DNA from: Parvibaculum sp036499025
GTDB taxonomy: Bacteria; Pseudomonadota; Alphaproteobacteria; Parvibaculales; Parvibaculaceae
NCBI GenBank assembly: GCA_036499025.1
Contig: DASYEM010000064.1
Span: forward strand, 1-48,756
DNA length: 48,756 nt
Direction of reading: 5' to 3'
In this document: one piece after another, positions 1 through 8,874 of the stretch
How the letters are laid out: each line of letters opens with the position of its first letter
Numbering within the stretch: position 1 is the stretch's first letter
Notes under the pieces: model-generated
Databases searched by the model: none
Seen by the model: the letters and a program-made list of their open reading frames with translations, nothing else
What the model was told of the DNA's origin: nothing
Program-made: the position numbers and the translations under genes

Positions 1-1500
1 GCTCAGAGACCGCTTGCGGCGGCTATGCGAGCTATACTTACCGTCGGCGGAGGGTTTTCCTATGTGGGCACCCTCATTGTCCAAACTCTGCTTCTTGCTG
101 CTCTTCTCTGCTTTGCTCTTCGCTCATTTGTGGCTTGGCAAGGGGTCTGGGTCGCGGGGGCTTTCCTGGCGCTCGCATATGGTCTGATGCAGCCCTACCT
201 CACGACTACTATGACGGAACCTCTGGGCCTGGCTTGGAGTCTGCTGTCGCTCGCTTTCTTTATCGAAGCTATGCGATGCCGTTCCATGCCTCATGCACTC
301 GTGGGGTTTGCCGCTCTATGTCTGGGACTCATGACCCGTATGGGCAGCATGTTTACAATCCCGTTTCTGATGATCTGGATCGTCTTCGCTTTCGCGCGAG
401 CATGGAGAGACAGGCTGATACTTGCGGGAGCAGTTTCCTCGATTTTGTTACTCGTCCTGGTATTCAATACGGGCATGCTTTCAAAGTTCGCGCCGGTCAA
501 TTCCGAACTGGGAGGGAATTTTTCATATGCCGCTTGCGGCCTCGCCCGCGGGACCAACTGGTCGGAATGCGCCACCACTTTTTCAAAAGAAATCAATGAG
601 ACAACCGATGCAAAGCAAAAAAACGGTTTCTTATATAGGCAGGCGGCCGAGGCGTTTTTGAAGAACCCATCTGCGTTATTCCACAAGCTCTCAGAAAATG
701 GCACGGGATATGTTTTGAACATTCCATTCCTCCTTCTTGAGCAGTATCAGCATATTACCTTTCTTTCTATTTCTCAGGCCCTCGCATTCGTCATCTTTTG
801 TGCTTTGGGACTAATAGTCGTCACCGGGAAAGATCTGTTTGTCGCGTCCTTCTGGCTCACCGTATTTGTCAGCACGGTCGTTTCCGCCTCGTTCATTTTT
901 GGCGACGATGGGCGACGTACACTGCAGGTCACCTACGCATTCTTGGCCGCATTATTTGCGCTCGGCTTCGCTAGCCCCGCAGCGGCACGACGTGCCGACA
1001 ATACCGTGATTGCTTCATGGCGCCTCGGTGCGGGGGCAATTGTTTTGACGCTTCTGGCTTTCGCTGGCGCGACATTTGCCATGCAGCTTCATTTTGACAT
1101 CGCCGGAAATAGGGAGGCATCAAGGAACGACAGTAATCATATCGGTATATTAGGCGCGCCCAGCCTGGCGGGCTTCCTTGTGATTCCGGATGGATCGACG
1201 CGAACCTCCTCGTTACCGACGATCGAGTTTTCAACCTTCAGGACAATGTTTGAAGAGTCGTTACTCCTTCCCGATATTGGGCCAGTTGTCGATACAACAG
1301 CTGAGCATCTCCCTTTCATTTTTTTTGCTGCTCCGCGTTCGGAGGGCCAACGCGCGGGCAGGGCAATGACGTACCTCTATGTCGGGTCGCCGCAGATGCT
1401 GACAAACGAGCTCATTCGCCGATGGACCCTTGATTTGCTGCCGATCGGGAAAAGCGGAAAATTTTTCTTTATACGGAAAGAGATAACTGCGGCGCCTTAG
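1..1500 (+). CDS. Polytopic membrane protein, GT-C-like, 5' end cut off by window
   Basis: The frame is open back to base 1, so the first ATG at 25 is probably internal and the gene starts outside the window. The visible 491 residues hold many hydrophobic segments (for example around residues 15-35, 40-60, 90-125, 130-150, 245-300 and 330-355) and a large extracytoplasmic-looking C-terminal part. This resembles integral-membrane glycan enzymes of the GT-C/ArnT type, but I see no diagnostic catalytic motif. It heads a run of polysaccharide genes, so a role in glycan assembly or modification is an inference from context. Base composition is more AT-rich than the right half of the window. Its stop codon interlocks by four bases with the convergent FkbM gene. 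Confidence 0.6.
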   Translation, partial: AQRPLAAAMRAILTVGGGFSYVGTLIVQTLLLAALLCFALRSFVAWQGVWVAGAFLALAYGLMQPYLTTTMTEPLGLAWSLLSLAFFIEAMRCRSMPHALVGFAALCLGLMTRMGSMFTIPFLMIWIVFAFARAWRDRLILAGAVSSILLLVLVFNTGMLSKFAPVNSELGGNFSYAACGLARGTNWSECATTFSKEINETTDAKQKNGFLYRQAAEAFLKNPSALFHKLSENGTGYVLNIPFLLLEQYQHITFLSISQALAFVIFCALGLIVVTGKDLFVASFWLTVFVSTVVSASFIFGDDGRRTLQVTYAFLAALFALGFASPAAARRADNTVIASWRLGAGAIVLTLLAFAGATFAMQLHFDIAGNREASRNDSNHIGILGAPSLAGFLVIPDGSTRTSSLPTIEFSTFRTMFEESLLLPDIGPVVDTTAEHLPFIFFAAPRSEGQRAGRAMTYLYVGSPQMLTNELIRRWTLDLLPIGKSGKFFFIRKEITAAP

Positions 1501-2342
1501 TCTAGAGAAATCGCGAGCAAGTTGATTCCTGCGCCCTTTTCGACATCTGGAAGCTTTTCACCGCCGCCTTCGAGCAGGTGGCGGTGGAGATCGTGAAACC
1601 GATAGCCGGCATGAGTGAGGATCGCCCCCATCTCGTCTGGATCGTAGCCCTTCTCTCGAACGACATAAGGCGCGTGCTCGAAGAAAATGAGGGGGCGAAA
1701 TTTCGTCAAGACTTCCAAAGCGCCTCGCAGCACTTCCACCTCATAGCCATCGACATCGAGCTTCAGCACGTCCACTCGTTTGAGCCCAAGTTCAGCGATC
1801 AACCCGTCGAGCGTTCCGACCGCCGAGCCGGTCGTTGCTTTGGCGACGCCTGCGTGCTCCCCGTGAGCGCCTTCTGGCGTCTCCAGCGGCCATGATGATT
1901 CAATGGCTGGAGAGAGGACCGCCTGAAGGTCACCCATAAGCATCGTCTGAACCGGCGTAATTCTGCCCGAGAGATCGGGATTCAATTCCGCATGCTTGAT
2001 CAGTTTCTCGAATGCATAAAGTGTAGGTTCCACTGCGATCACGTGCCCCGTCGTTCCCGTCTGTTTCGCTAATGGAAGCGTGTGACTTCCTATGTTGGCT
2101 CCAATGTCGATAATTACGCTTCCCGGAAGAACGAGCCGTTCATAAGCAGCAATGAGATCGGGTTCAAATCGGCCAAGAAGAAAGACAGAAAAATCGACGC
2201 CTTCCCTGAGATCGAGGCGCCAGTTCAACCCACCGCGTCGACATTCGGCGATGTGACCCAGTCCCAAAAGGGTCCGGCCAAACATGACCACCCGCTGTAG
2301 CGCATGTGCGAGTTTGATCTTGGTCTTTGTTCGAACAATCAT
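1497..2342 (-). CDS. FkbM family SAM-dependent methyltransferase
   Basis: A 281-residue class I methyltransferase. The SAM-binding glycine motif IDIGANIGSH lies at residues 78-87, followed by the acidic strand-2 motif IAVEP near 102-106. The FkbM hallmark KLDVDGYE lies at 194-201, followed by a family-typical LIFFEH segment. FkbM proteins O-methylate sugars or polyketides. In this glycan cluster the likely substrate is a hydroxyl of a surface polysaccharide sugar, which is an inference. The gene is divergent from the methyltransferase-GT2 fusion and converges on the membrane-protein gene with a four-base overlap. No clear Shine-Dalgarno sequence precedes the ATG, so the exact start is less certain. 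Confidence 0.85.
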   Translation of the reverse strand: MIVRTKTKIKLAHALQRVVMFGRTLLGLGHIAECRRGGLNWRLDLREGVDFSVFLLGRFEPDLIAAYERLVLPGSVIIDIGANIGSHTLPLAKQTGTTGHVIAVEPTLYAFEKLIKHAELNPDLSGRITPVQTMLMGDLQAVLSPAIESSWPLETPEGAHGEHAGVAKATTGSAVGTLDGLIAELGLKRVDVLKLDVDGYEVEVLRGALEVLTKFRPLIFFEHAPYVVREKGYDPDEMGAILTHAGYRFHDLHRHLLEGGGEKLPDVEKGAGINLLAISLD

Positions 2343-2490
2343 GAGGGCGCCAAAACCGAAAAAATGATAACAGACACCAGTGTTAAGGCGCTTGCCGAGA
2401 AAGTGTCAACTAGCTAGGGTCCGTTGTAAGCAGTCTGATTTTCTAGGTCTTGTTTGGACAGCGGCCACTTTGCAGCGAGGCTGTGTCGGC
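2343..2490. promoter_or_regulatory. Divergent intergenic region, presumed promoters
   Basis: This AT-richer 148-bp gap separates two divergently read genes and so must hold the promoters of both. I could not assign a confident -35/-10 pair or an operator palindrome. Confidence 0.3.
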
Positions 2491-3966
2491 ATGAATTCTC
2501 TGCCACCTTTACGGTTTATGCGCGGCTCGAAGGTGATCGGCGAGGCGCGCAAGAAGCTCGTTCGGGAGCATGCCGATAAAATGGCCGGCGAGCGAGATCG
2601 TTGGATTGAGCGTAATGGCGCCTATTACGATCAGGATCGCGCCTATACACGATTTTTGACTCAAAAGGGCGCGCGCATTCTGGATATCGGCTGCGGGACC
2701 GGCGATCTTTTGGCGAAGTTGGAACCTTCCTATGGACTGGGTGTCGACCTCAGCGCCGCCATGATTGAGCGCGCCGCGGCAAAGCATCCGAATCTTGATT
2801 TTCGTGTCGGCGATCTGGAGGAAGATTCTTTCCTCAATGGCATTGAAGGAACCTTCGATTATATTGTCTTGTCCGATACGATCGGGATGCTTCAGGATAT
2901 TGAGACGGGACTCGCGCGGCTGCACAAATTGTGCACTCCATCGACCCGGCTGATAATCGCCTACTATTCCACTCTGTGGGAACCGGCCTTTTGGCTCGCC
3001 GAGCGCCTGGGGCTGCGCATGCCGCAGCCGCCCGTCAATTTCATTCGCGATACCGATTTCCTGAATATTCTGGAACTTGCGGATTTCGAAGAAATCCGGC
3101 TGGAAAAAAGGCAGCTCATTCCGCGCAAATTGTTTGGGTTGGGGCCGCTGATCAATCGCTTCATCGCGCCTCTGCCGCTGGTGAACCGGTTGTGTCTGCG
3201 AACCTATCTCGTCGCTCGTTCGAGAAAGGTGATCTCCTCTGCCGATTTGAGCACTACGGTCCTCGTTCCCTGCCGAAACGAGAAAGGCAACATCCGGGCG
3301 GCAGTCGAGCGGTTGCCTCAGTTTGGACGTCATGTGGAAATTCTTTTTGTCGAAGGCAATTCCAGCGATGGCACCTATGAAGAGTGTCTGCGCGTTCAGG
3401 AAGAATTTCGCGGTGTTCGAGACATAAAAGTTTTCAAACAGACCGGCCGCGGCAAAGGAGATGCGGTACGCAAGGGTTTTGATGAAGCAACGGGCGACGT
3501 TTTGATGATCCTCGACGCCGATCTGACTGTGCCACCGGAATCTCTTCCTAAATTCTTTCAGGCCGTTGCTTCCGGCAAAGGCGAGTTCGTTAACGGGACG
3601 AGGCTCGTCTATCCTATGGAGAGCGAGGCGATGCGGCCTCTGAACCTGCTTGCCAATCGTTTTTTTGCCGCTTTGTTCAGCTTCCTGATCAACCAGCGTT
3701 TTACCGATACGCTATGCGGAACAAAGGTGCTCAAGCGTACCGATTATCTTCGAATCGCAGCGGACCGAAATTACTTCGGAGATTTCGATCCTTTCGGAGA
3801 TTTCGACCTCATTCTGGGTGCGTCGAAGCATAATCTGAAAATTGTGGAAATTCCGGTGCAGTATGCCGCACGCACTTACGGGGAGACGCAGATTTCCAGA
3901 TTCTCGGACGGCTTCATGTTGCTGCGCATGGTATTCTTTGCTTTCGGCAAGTTGAAGGCGCTTTGA
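2491..3966 (+). CDS. Methyltransferase-glycosyltransferase family 2 fusion protein
   Basis: A 491-residue two-domain protein. Residues about 45-160 form a class I SAM methyltransferase with motif ILDIGCGTG at 63-71 and an LSDTIGML segment near 127-134. Residues about 253-490 form a GT-A family 2 glycosyltransferase with LVPCRNEKGN near 258-267, EGNSSDG near 288-294 and the metal-binding DAD at 342-344. The C-terminal half resembles polyprenyl-phosphate sugar transferases of the DPM1 type. The ATG at 2491 was chosen because upstream residues resemble neither domain; an in-frame ATG at 2518 is an alternative. A single chain carrying both activities suggests that sugar transfer and methylation act on the same lipid-linked or glycan substrate. 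The next methyltransferase starts three bases after its stop, so they form an operon. Confidence 0.85.
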   Translation: MNSLPPLRFMRGSKVIGEARKKLVREHADKMAGERDRWIERNGAYYDQDRAYTRFLTQKGARILDIGCGTGDLLAKLEPSYGLGVDLSAAMIERAAAKHPNLDFRVGDLEEDSFLNGIEGTFDYIVLSDTIGMLQDIETGLARLHKLCTPSTRLIIAYYSTLWEPAFWLAERLGLRMPQPPVNFIRDTDFLNILELADFEEIRLEKRQLIPRKLFGLGPLINRFIAPLPLVNRLCLRTYLVARSRKVISSADLSTTVLVPCRNEKGNIRAAVERLPQFGRHVEILFVEGNSSDGTYEECLRVQEEFRGVRDIKVFKQTGRGKGDAVRKGFDEATGDVLMILDADLTVPPESLPKFFQAVASGKGEFVNGTRLVYPMESEAMRPLNLLANRFFAALFSFLINQRFTDTLCGTKVLKRTDYLRIAADRNYFGDFDPFGDFDLILGASKHNLKIVEIPVQYAARTYGETQISRFSDGFMLLRMVFFAFGKLKAL

Positions 3967-3969
3967 GGA

Positions 3970-4716
3970 ATGACCTCTTCGGTAGGCCTTGACCCGCGGC
4001 AGGTTGAGCACAATCGTGTCTGGGCTGCCAAAAAGACGCTTCGCCTCATCTATGGCGATTATCATCGGCGCCTCATGTCCGTATGCCCTGTTGGTCCGCT
4101 CCTCGACATCGGCGCGGGGATTGGCCATGCAAAGCAACACCGACCCGATATGCTTAGTGTCGATATCTTGCAGTTTCCGGGCATTGATGTTGTGTGTGAC
4201 GCGCAAAGACTGCCTTTCTTGCCCGGACATTTCTCGGGAATAGCCATGCTGGATGTTCTTCATCATCTTGAGCGCCCCCTCGATTTCCTTCACGAGGCGA
4301 GTCGGATATTGAGACCGGGCGGTGTCCTTGCGATGATTGAGCCGGGGATGTCGCCCGTGGCATATCCGTTCTACCGCTTCCTGCATGAAGAGCCCGCGGA
4401 TACAGGGTGCGATCCTTTTGTGCCCGTGATTTCAGAAGGCACACGGGATCCATTCGACGCAAATCAGGCCATTCCGACCGTGCTTTTTCGTGAAGAGAAT
4501 CGGAAGCGCCTGCAGGAGTTGCTTCCGGATCTCGCCGTCCGCCAGACAGAGTGGTTAAGTGTTGCGGCCTTTCCGCTGAGCGGTGGTTTCAAGTCCTGGT
4601 GCTTGCTTCCCGCCTCGTTGACGGAACGGACCATACAGGCGGAAAATCTTCTGCCGGGATGGGTCCGCCGTTTATTCGGATTCAGGATCATGGTGGTGCT
4701 GCAAAAGGTTGCGTGA
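3970..4716 (+). CDS. Class I SAM-dependent methyltransferase
   Basis: A 248-residue protein with the SAM motif LLDIGAGIGH at 44-53, VDILQ near 64-68 and MLDVLHHLERP at 93-103. It continues with ILRPGGVLAMIEPG at 113-126, the classic Methyltransf_11 layout. The C-terminal 100 residues are less typical and may bind the acceptor. It starts three bases after the stop of the methyltransferase-GT2 fusion and precedes the flippase-like gene, so it is probably one of several modifying enzymes of the same glycan. Its acceptor cannot be told from sequence. Confidence 0.8.
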   Translation: MTSSVGLDPRQVEHNRVWAAKKTLRLIYGDYHRRLMSVCPVGPLLDIGAGIGHAKQHRPDMLSVDILQFPGIDVVCDAQRLPFLPGHFSGIAMLDVLHHLERPLDFLHEASRILRPGGVLAMIEPGMSPVAYPFYRFLHEEPADTGCDPFVPVISEGTRDPFDANQAIPTVLFREENRKRLQELLPDLAVRQTEWLSVAAFPLSGGFKSWCLLPASLTERTIQAENLLPGWVRRLFGFRIMVVLQKVA

Positions 4717-4758
4717 GAGGCTGCCCATATTGGAATTTCCGAATCTCGAAAGACAATA

Positions 4759-5757
4759 ATGCAGGAAGCAGTGCCATCCTTGACTTCAGCTGGAGGCGTG
4801 GCGTCGAACGATGCCGAGGTGACGCCTGACCGGCGGAAAAAGTCGTTCGGCCGCGTTGCATTGGTGGTCAAAATAATCATTTCCGGTGGGTTGATCGTTT
4901 TTCTGATGATGCGACATGCTCCGCATACAGACGACATTAAACGTTTTGAGTTAGCGCCATTCATTGCGGCGCTGGTGGTCATCGGCATTCAGCTGCTGCT
5001 CAATGCCATGCGATGGCGAATATTGCTTAAACATTGTGCCGAGAACCAGAAAACGTATTGGCGTCAATTCAAAATCTATTACGCCTCGGTTTTTTTTGCT
5101 CAAATTCTTCCGTCGATCGGCAGCGACATCGTCCGGGCGCTCTATTACCGTAAGCTCGGAGCTTCCCTTGGTCGTGTCAGCGTCAGCATTTTGCTGGATC
5201 GAGGCATCGCGATCGCGGCGCTATTGCTACTGGTTCTGATGTCTCTACCTTTTCTCGCTCACTTCGATGGACGCAGCCCTTTCTTCTGGTCAATAGCTGT
5301 TCTTTCAGGTGGCGCTCTTGCAGCTGCCTATATCGGATGCGCTCTCGTCAAGATAATGCAATCTCTCCCAATCTGGCGTCGCCTCCCAGCTCCCGTTTGC
5401 GTTCTGGCCGCAGATATCACCTGGGTGCTGACATCGCATATCGCACTGACGCGCGTTGTCCCTCTCTCCATTATCGTTCACCTGATGTCGGTCGTGGCGC
5501 TTATGCTCGTCGCCTTGTCGTTTCACGTTCCAATGTCGCTCGCATCGGCGCTGACGGTGGGGCCGGCCTACCTCGTCGCGCAGGTCATTCCAATCTCCAT
5601 CGGCGGATGGGGCGTGCGGGAGGCGGCAGCTGTCGTTCTCTTTGCGGCCGTAGGCATCCCCGCAGCTTCCGCGATGCTGATTTCCGTCGCTTTCGGGGTC
5701 ATTATTCTGATTGCCTCTCTTCCAGGCGCCTTATCCTGGCTTCTTCTGCGCGATTGA
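4759..5757 (+). CDS. Flippase-like membrane protein (LPG synthase TM / UPF0104 family)
   Basis: A 332-residue integral membrane protein with about eight hydrophobic segments. It carries family-typical loops: a polar-basic stretch after the second helix (NAMRWRILLK, 82-91), PSIGSDIVRALYYRK at 118-132, LLDRGI at 145-150 and ISIGGWGVREAA at 279-290. These are hallmarks of the family containing the membrane half of lysylphosphatidylglycerol synthase and AglD-like proteins. There is no soluble aminoacyltransferase domain, so lysyl-PG synthesis is unlikely. Inside a glycan cluster such stand-alone proteins are thought to help move or modify lipid-linked sugars, which is an inference. Confidence 0.8.
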   Translation: MQEAVPSLTSAGGVASNDAEVTPDRRKKSFGRVALVVKIIISGGLIVFLMMRHAPHTDDIKRFELAPFIAALVVIGIQLLLNAMRWRILLKHCAENQKTYWRQFKIYYASVFFAQILPSIGSDIVRALYYRKLGASLGRVSVSILLDRGIAIAALLLLVLMSLPFLAHFDGRSPFFWSIAVLSGGALAAAYIGCALVKIMQSLPIWRRLPAPVCVLAADITWVLTSHIALTRVVPLSIIVHLMSVVALMLVALSFHVPMSLASALTVGPAYLVAQVIPISIGGWGVREAAAVVLFAAVGIPAASAMLISVAFGVIILIASLPGALSWLLLRD

Positions 5758-5773
5758 AAACCCGGAAGGCTTT

Positions 5774-6544
5774 ATGAGAAAAATATTTCAATCCGCTGCG
5801 TTGAAAGCTTATGGTGCATTGGCGCGGACCGGCTTGATGAAATGGCCGCTGGTCCGCCGGCTCTTTCTTGTCTTCTACTCGATGTACAAAACATGGGTTG
5901 AATCCGGGCCGATCGAGCGATTGCAGGATTATGTCCCTGCCGGATCTCTCGTCATCGATATCGGGGCGAATGTAGGCTTCTTCACCCGGAAATTCGCACG
6001 CTGGGTCGGCGAAGCGGGCAGAGTGATTGCTGTCGAACCGGATAGTGAAAACTTCACCCGCCTGGTGGCTGTGGTCGCGAGGGACGGCCACACCTCACGT
6101 GTTGGGGCATATCACGGCGCAGCGGCATCAAGCGATGGTGTATTGCATTTGCAGCGCAATGAACTCCATCCAGGTGATCATCGTCTTGCCAGGGACGAGC
6201 AAGGGATAGAGGTCCGTGCCTATACGATAGACACATTGGCGACGGCTGACGACCGGGCGCGCATATCGTTGATCAAAATCGATGTGCAGGGTGCCGAAAT
6301 GCTGGTTCTGAATGGCGCATGGGAGACTATCGAGGCCTCTCGTCCGGCGCTTTTTGTTGAAATAGATGACAAGGCGCTCAGGGATTTCGGTTCCTCAGCG
6401 GAAGAAATTCTCGATACGCTAACGCAGAGGAATTACGCGCCGCATCAACTCATGCCCAAGGGGGAGCCGCGCCGCTTGACGTGGGAGGAAGTGGTCAACG
6501 CTGTCGCAAATGACTATACCGATGTGCTGTTTCTTCCCGCGTGA
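5774..6544 (+). CDS. FkbM family SAM-dependent methyltransferase (second copy)
   Basis: A 256-residue FkbM methyltransferase. The SAM motif VIDIGANVGFFTRKF lies near residues 60-74, the acidic VIAVEPDSENF segment follows, and the family motif SLIKIDVQGAEMLVL lies near 168-182, ending in a LFVEID segment. The ATG at 5774 follows GGAAGG and starts a conserved-looking N-terminus, so I prefer it to the longer frame from 5711. It lies 16 bases after the flippase-like gene and 21 before the aminotransferase. It is only distantly similar to the FkbM protein at 1497-2342, so the two probably methylate different positions. Confidence 0.85.
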   Translation: MRKIFQSAALKAYGALARTGLMKWPLVRRLFLVFYSMYKTWVESGPIERLQDYVPAGSLVIDIGANVGFFTRKFARWVGEAGRVIAVEPDSENFTRLVAVVARDGHTSRVGAYHGAAASSDGVLHLQRNELHPGDHRLARDEQGIEVRAYTIDTLATADDRARISLIKIDVQGAEMLVLNGAWETIEASRPALFVEIDDKALRDFGSSAEEILDTLTQRNYAPHQLMPKGEPRRLTWEEVVNAVANDYTDVLFLPA

Positions 6545-6565
6545 TGTGTCCGCAAAGCGACGTTT

Positions 6566-7705
6566 ATGACAAAGCCAGACCGTATCTTTCTTTCTCCGCC
6601 TCATATGAGCGGTACTGAACGTCAGCTTGTCGGTGAAGTTTTTGATATGAATTATGTGGCGCCTGCCGGACCGATGATCGATCGGTTCGAGCGGCTCTTT
6701 TGCGAAGCCACAGGTTTTGCTCACGCAACGGCGGTCACGAGCGGCACGGCGGCTCTTCATTTATTGATGCGCGGGTTGGGCGTTGGTGCGGGCGACGAAG
6801 TCTGGTTGCCGACGCTCACCTTCATCGGCGGCGCGTCTCCGATTCTTTATCAGGGCGCCACACCCGTATTCTTCGATGTGGCACCCGATACATGGATGAT
6901 CGACGTCGATCTGCTGGCGACGGAAATGAAAAAAGCGGCCGGCGAAGTGCGCTTGCCCAAAGCGGTCATTGCCGTCGATCTTTACGGACATTGCGCCGAT
7001 CTCGATGCGATACGCGCGATCTGCGATCCATACGATGTACCAGTCGTCGTCGATGCGGCGGAATCGATGGGAGCGACCTATAACGGACGCCATGCGGGAA
7101 GAGGCGCCCGGGCCGCCGCGTTCTCTTTCAATGGCAACAAGATTATTACCACCGGTGGCGGCGGCATGGTGGCCAGCGACGACGAGAACCTCGTCAAGCA
7201 TGCGCGCCATCTGGCGCAGCAGGCACGGGAGCCCGTGGTCCACTACGAGCACAAGGAGATCGGATACAATTATCGTATGAGCTCGCTCAATGCGGCGATC
7301 GGTTGCGGTCAGCTGGGCGTCATTGCCGCGCGCGTCGCGCGGCGGCGTGAGATATTCGCGAATTACGAACGCGCACTTTCTTCTTTGTCTGGCATTTCCT
7401 TCATGCCCGAAATGTCCACCGGAAAATCGAATCGTTGGTTGACCGTCATGCTGTTGGAATCCGGTGTCGCGCCCGTAACGCCGGAGCGTCTGCGGCTGGC
7501 GCTCGAGGCGGAGAACATCGAAGCGCGACCGGTGTGGAAACCGATGCATCTCCAGCCGGTCTTTCAAGGGTTGCGTAAAGTGGGCGGGAGCGTATCTGAA
7601 CGGCTTTTCGCAACGGGTATTTGCCTTCCGTCCGGCACACAACTCACCGATGCCGATCAATCGCGCGTCGTCGATGTCGTACAAAAATTCTGGAAGACGA
7701 CCTAG
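6566..7705 (+). CDS. pglE: PglE-type UDP-4-keto sugar aminotransferase (DegT/DnrJ/EryC1/StrS)
   Basis: A 379-residue PLP-dependent aminotransferase. The N-terminal FLSPPHMSG (8-16), the FNGNKIITTGGGGM block (188-201) with Schiff-base lysine K192, PLP-contacting D163 in VVDAAES, and the HYEHKEIGYNYRMS region all match remembered Campylobacter PglE, the UDP-N-acetylbacillosamine transaminase. That enzyme converts UDP-4-keto-6-deoxy-GlcNAc to the 4-amino sugar with glutamate as donor. The PglD- and PglC-like genes downstream support this reading. A related perosamine or other 4-keto-sugar transaminase remains possible. No strong ribosome site precedes the ATG. Confidence 0.8.
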   Translation: MTKPDRIFLSPPHMSGTERQLVGEVFDMNYVAPAGPMIDRFERLFCEATGFAHATAVTSGTAALHLLMRGLGVGAGDEVWLPTLTFIGGASPILYQGATPVFFDVAPDTWMIDVDLLATEMKKAAGEVRLPKAVIAVDLYGHCADLDAIRAICDPYDVPVVVDAAESMGATYNGRHAGRGARAAAFSFNGNKIITTGGGGMVASDDENLVKHARHLAQQAREPVVHYEHKEIGYNYRMSSLNAAIGCGQLGVIAARVARRREIFANYERALSSLSGISFMPEMSTGKSNRWLTVMLLESGVAPVTPERLRLALEAENIEARPVWKPMHLQPVFQGLRKVGGSVSERLFATGICLPSGTQLTDADQSRVVDVVQKFWKTT

Positions 7706-7707
7706 GA

Positions 7708-8874
7708 ATGGACGTCATTGCGCCCAGAATTCTCTTCGTATTCCCGGTCGCGCTTAATTTGCGGGGACATTGGGCCGCCCGGGTGCGTGCCGCCGCGGCA
7801 ACATATGATGTGCATGTCGCGGTTCCGATTGACGAGACCCTGAGAAACCTCAATCTCGGCGGCGCGACGTTGCACGACATTCCGAAACGGCGCGGTCGCC
7901 CATCTCCGTTAGCGGAGTTGCGATTCTTTCTGTTCGTGCTCCGGCATGTCCGTCGGTTGCGCCCTCATCTGGTTCATGCGGTGACGATACGTCCGGTTAT
8001 TTATGGCGGCATCGCAGCTCGCCTGGCGCGAGTGCCTACGCTTGTGCTGTCAATTACGGGGCTCGGTTACATCTTCATCGGAACAGATGCGATGGCGCGT
8101 CTGTTGCGGCCCATGATCGAATTCGCATACTCATGCGCGTTTCGGCATCCAAATTCGATCGCTGTCTTCGAGAACGACGATGACAGAGACGAGTTCGTTC
8201 GCCGTGAGCTCGTGTCCTCGGAACGCTCGCGGACCTGGCTCGGCGGGGGCGTAGATCTCGATATTCTACAGGTGTCGCCTGATCAGATGGACGAGAAAAT
8301 GCTTGTCGTGCTCCCTGCCAGACTGCTGATTGACAAGGGAGTTCGCGAATTTGTGGAGGCGGCGCGGTCTTTGCGGGCAGCTTACGGCGAAGTCCGTTTC
8401 ATATTGGTCGGCGAAACCGATTCTGGAAATCCCGCCACCCTCAGCCAGGCCGAAATCGATGCTTGGGTGAGGGAAGGGATAGTGGAGTGTTGGGGTTGGC
8501 GCGAGGACGTACCGGACATCGTTCGTCGCGCCGCGATTGTCTGTCTGCCATCCTACCGGGAAGGCGCGCCAATGGCTTTGATCGAGGCGGCGGCCATTGG
8601 GCGTCCCGTTGTCGCGACGGATACCCCCGGTTGCCGTCAGGTGGTTGTTGACGGAGAGACGGGAATTCTGGTGCCTGTTCGCGATGTTCCCGCGCTTGCC
8701 GCCGCGCTGTCGCGGTTGCTGGATGATGCCGGTTTACGGCGGCGAATGGGCCATGCGGCCCGGCTCCGCGCCGAAAATAATTTTTCCCAGACGCTGGCTA
8801 TAAAACGGTTGCTCGCACTTTACGAAGATTTACTGGCGAGCCGCCGCAATTCTGAAAACGCCAGAAAGAAGTGA
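7708..8874 (+). CDS. Glycosyltransferase family 4, PglA-like
   Basis: A 388-residue GT-B glycosyltransferase of family 4. It has an N-terminal Rossmann half, LGGGVDLD at 178-185 at the domain junction, and ARLLIDKGVREF at 204-215. The E-x7-E nucleotide-sugar signature is SYREGAPMALIEAA, with E285 and E293, followed by VATDTPGCRQVV. The layout resembles PglA/WbnH-type retaining transferases that add the second sugar to an undecaprenyl-linked glycan. The ATG at 7708 begins two bases after the aminotransferase stop and follows TAGGA, so the genes are coupled. The 3' end overlaps the convergent AGE epimerase by 55 bases. Confidence 0.85.
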   Translation: MDVIAPRILFVFPVALNLRGHWAARVRAAAATYDVHVAVPIDETLRNLNLGGATLHDIPKRRGRPSPLAELRFFLFVLRHVRRLRPHLVHAVTIRPVIYGGIAARLARVPTLVLSITGLGYIFIGTDAMARLLRPMIEFAYSCAFRHPNSIAVFENDDDRDEFVRRELVSSERSRTWLGGGVDLDILQVSPDQMDEKMLVVLPARLLIDKGVREFVEAARSLRAAYGEVRFILVGETDSGNPATLSQAEIDAWVREGIVECWGWREDVPDIVRRAAIVCLPSYREGAPMALIEAAAIGRPVVATDTPGCRQVVVDGETGILVPVRDVPALAAALSRLLDDAGLRRRMGHAARLRAENNFSQTLAIKRLLALYEDLLASRRNSENARKK

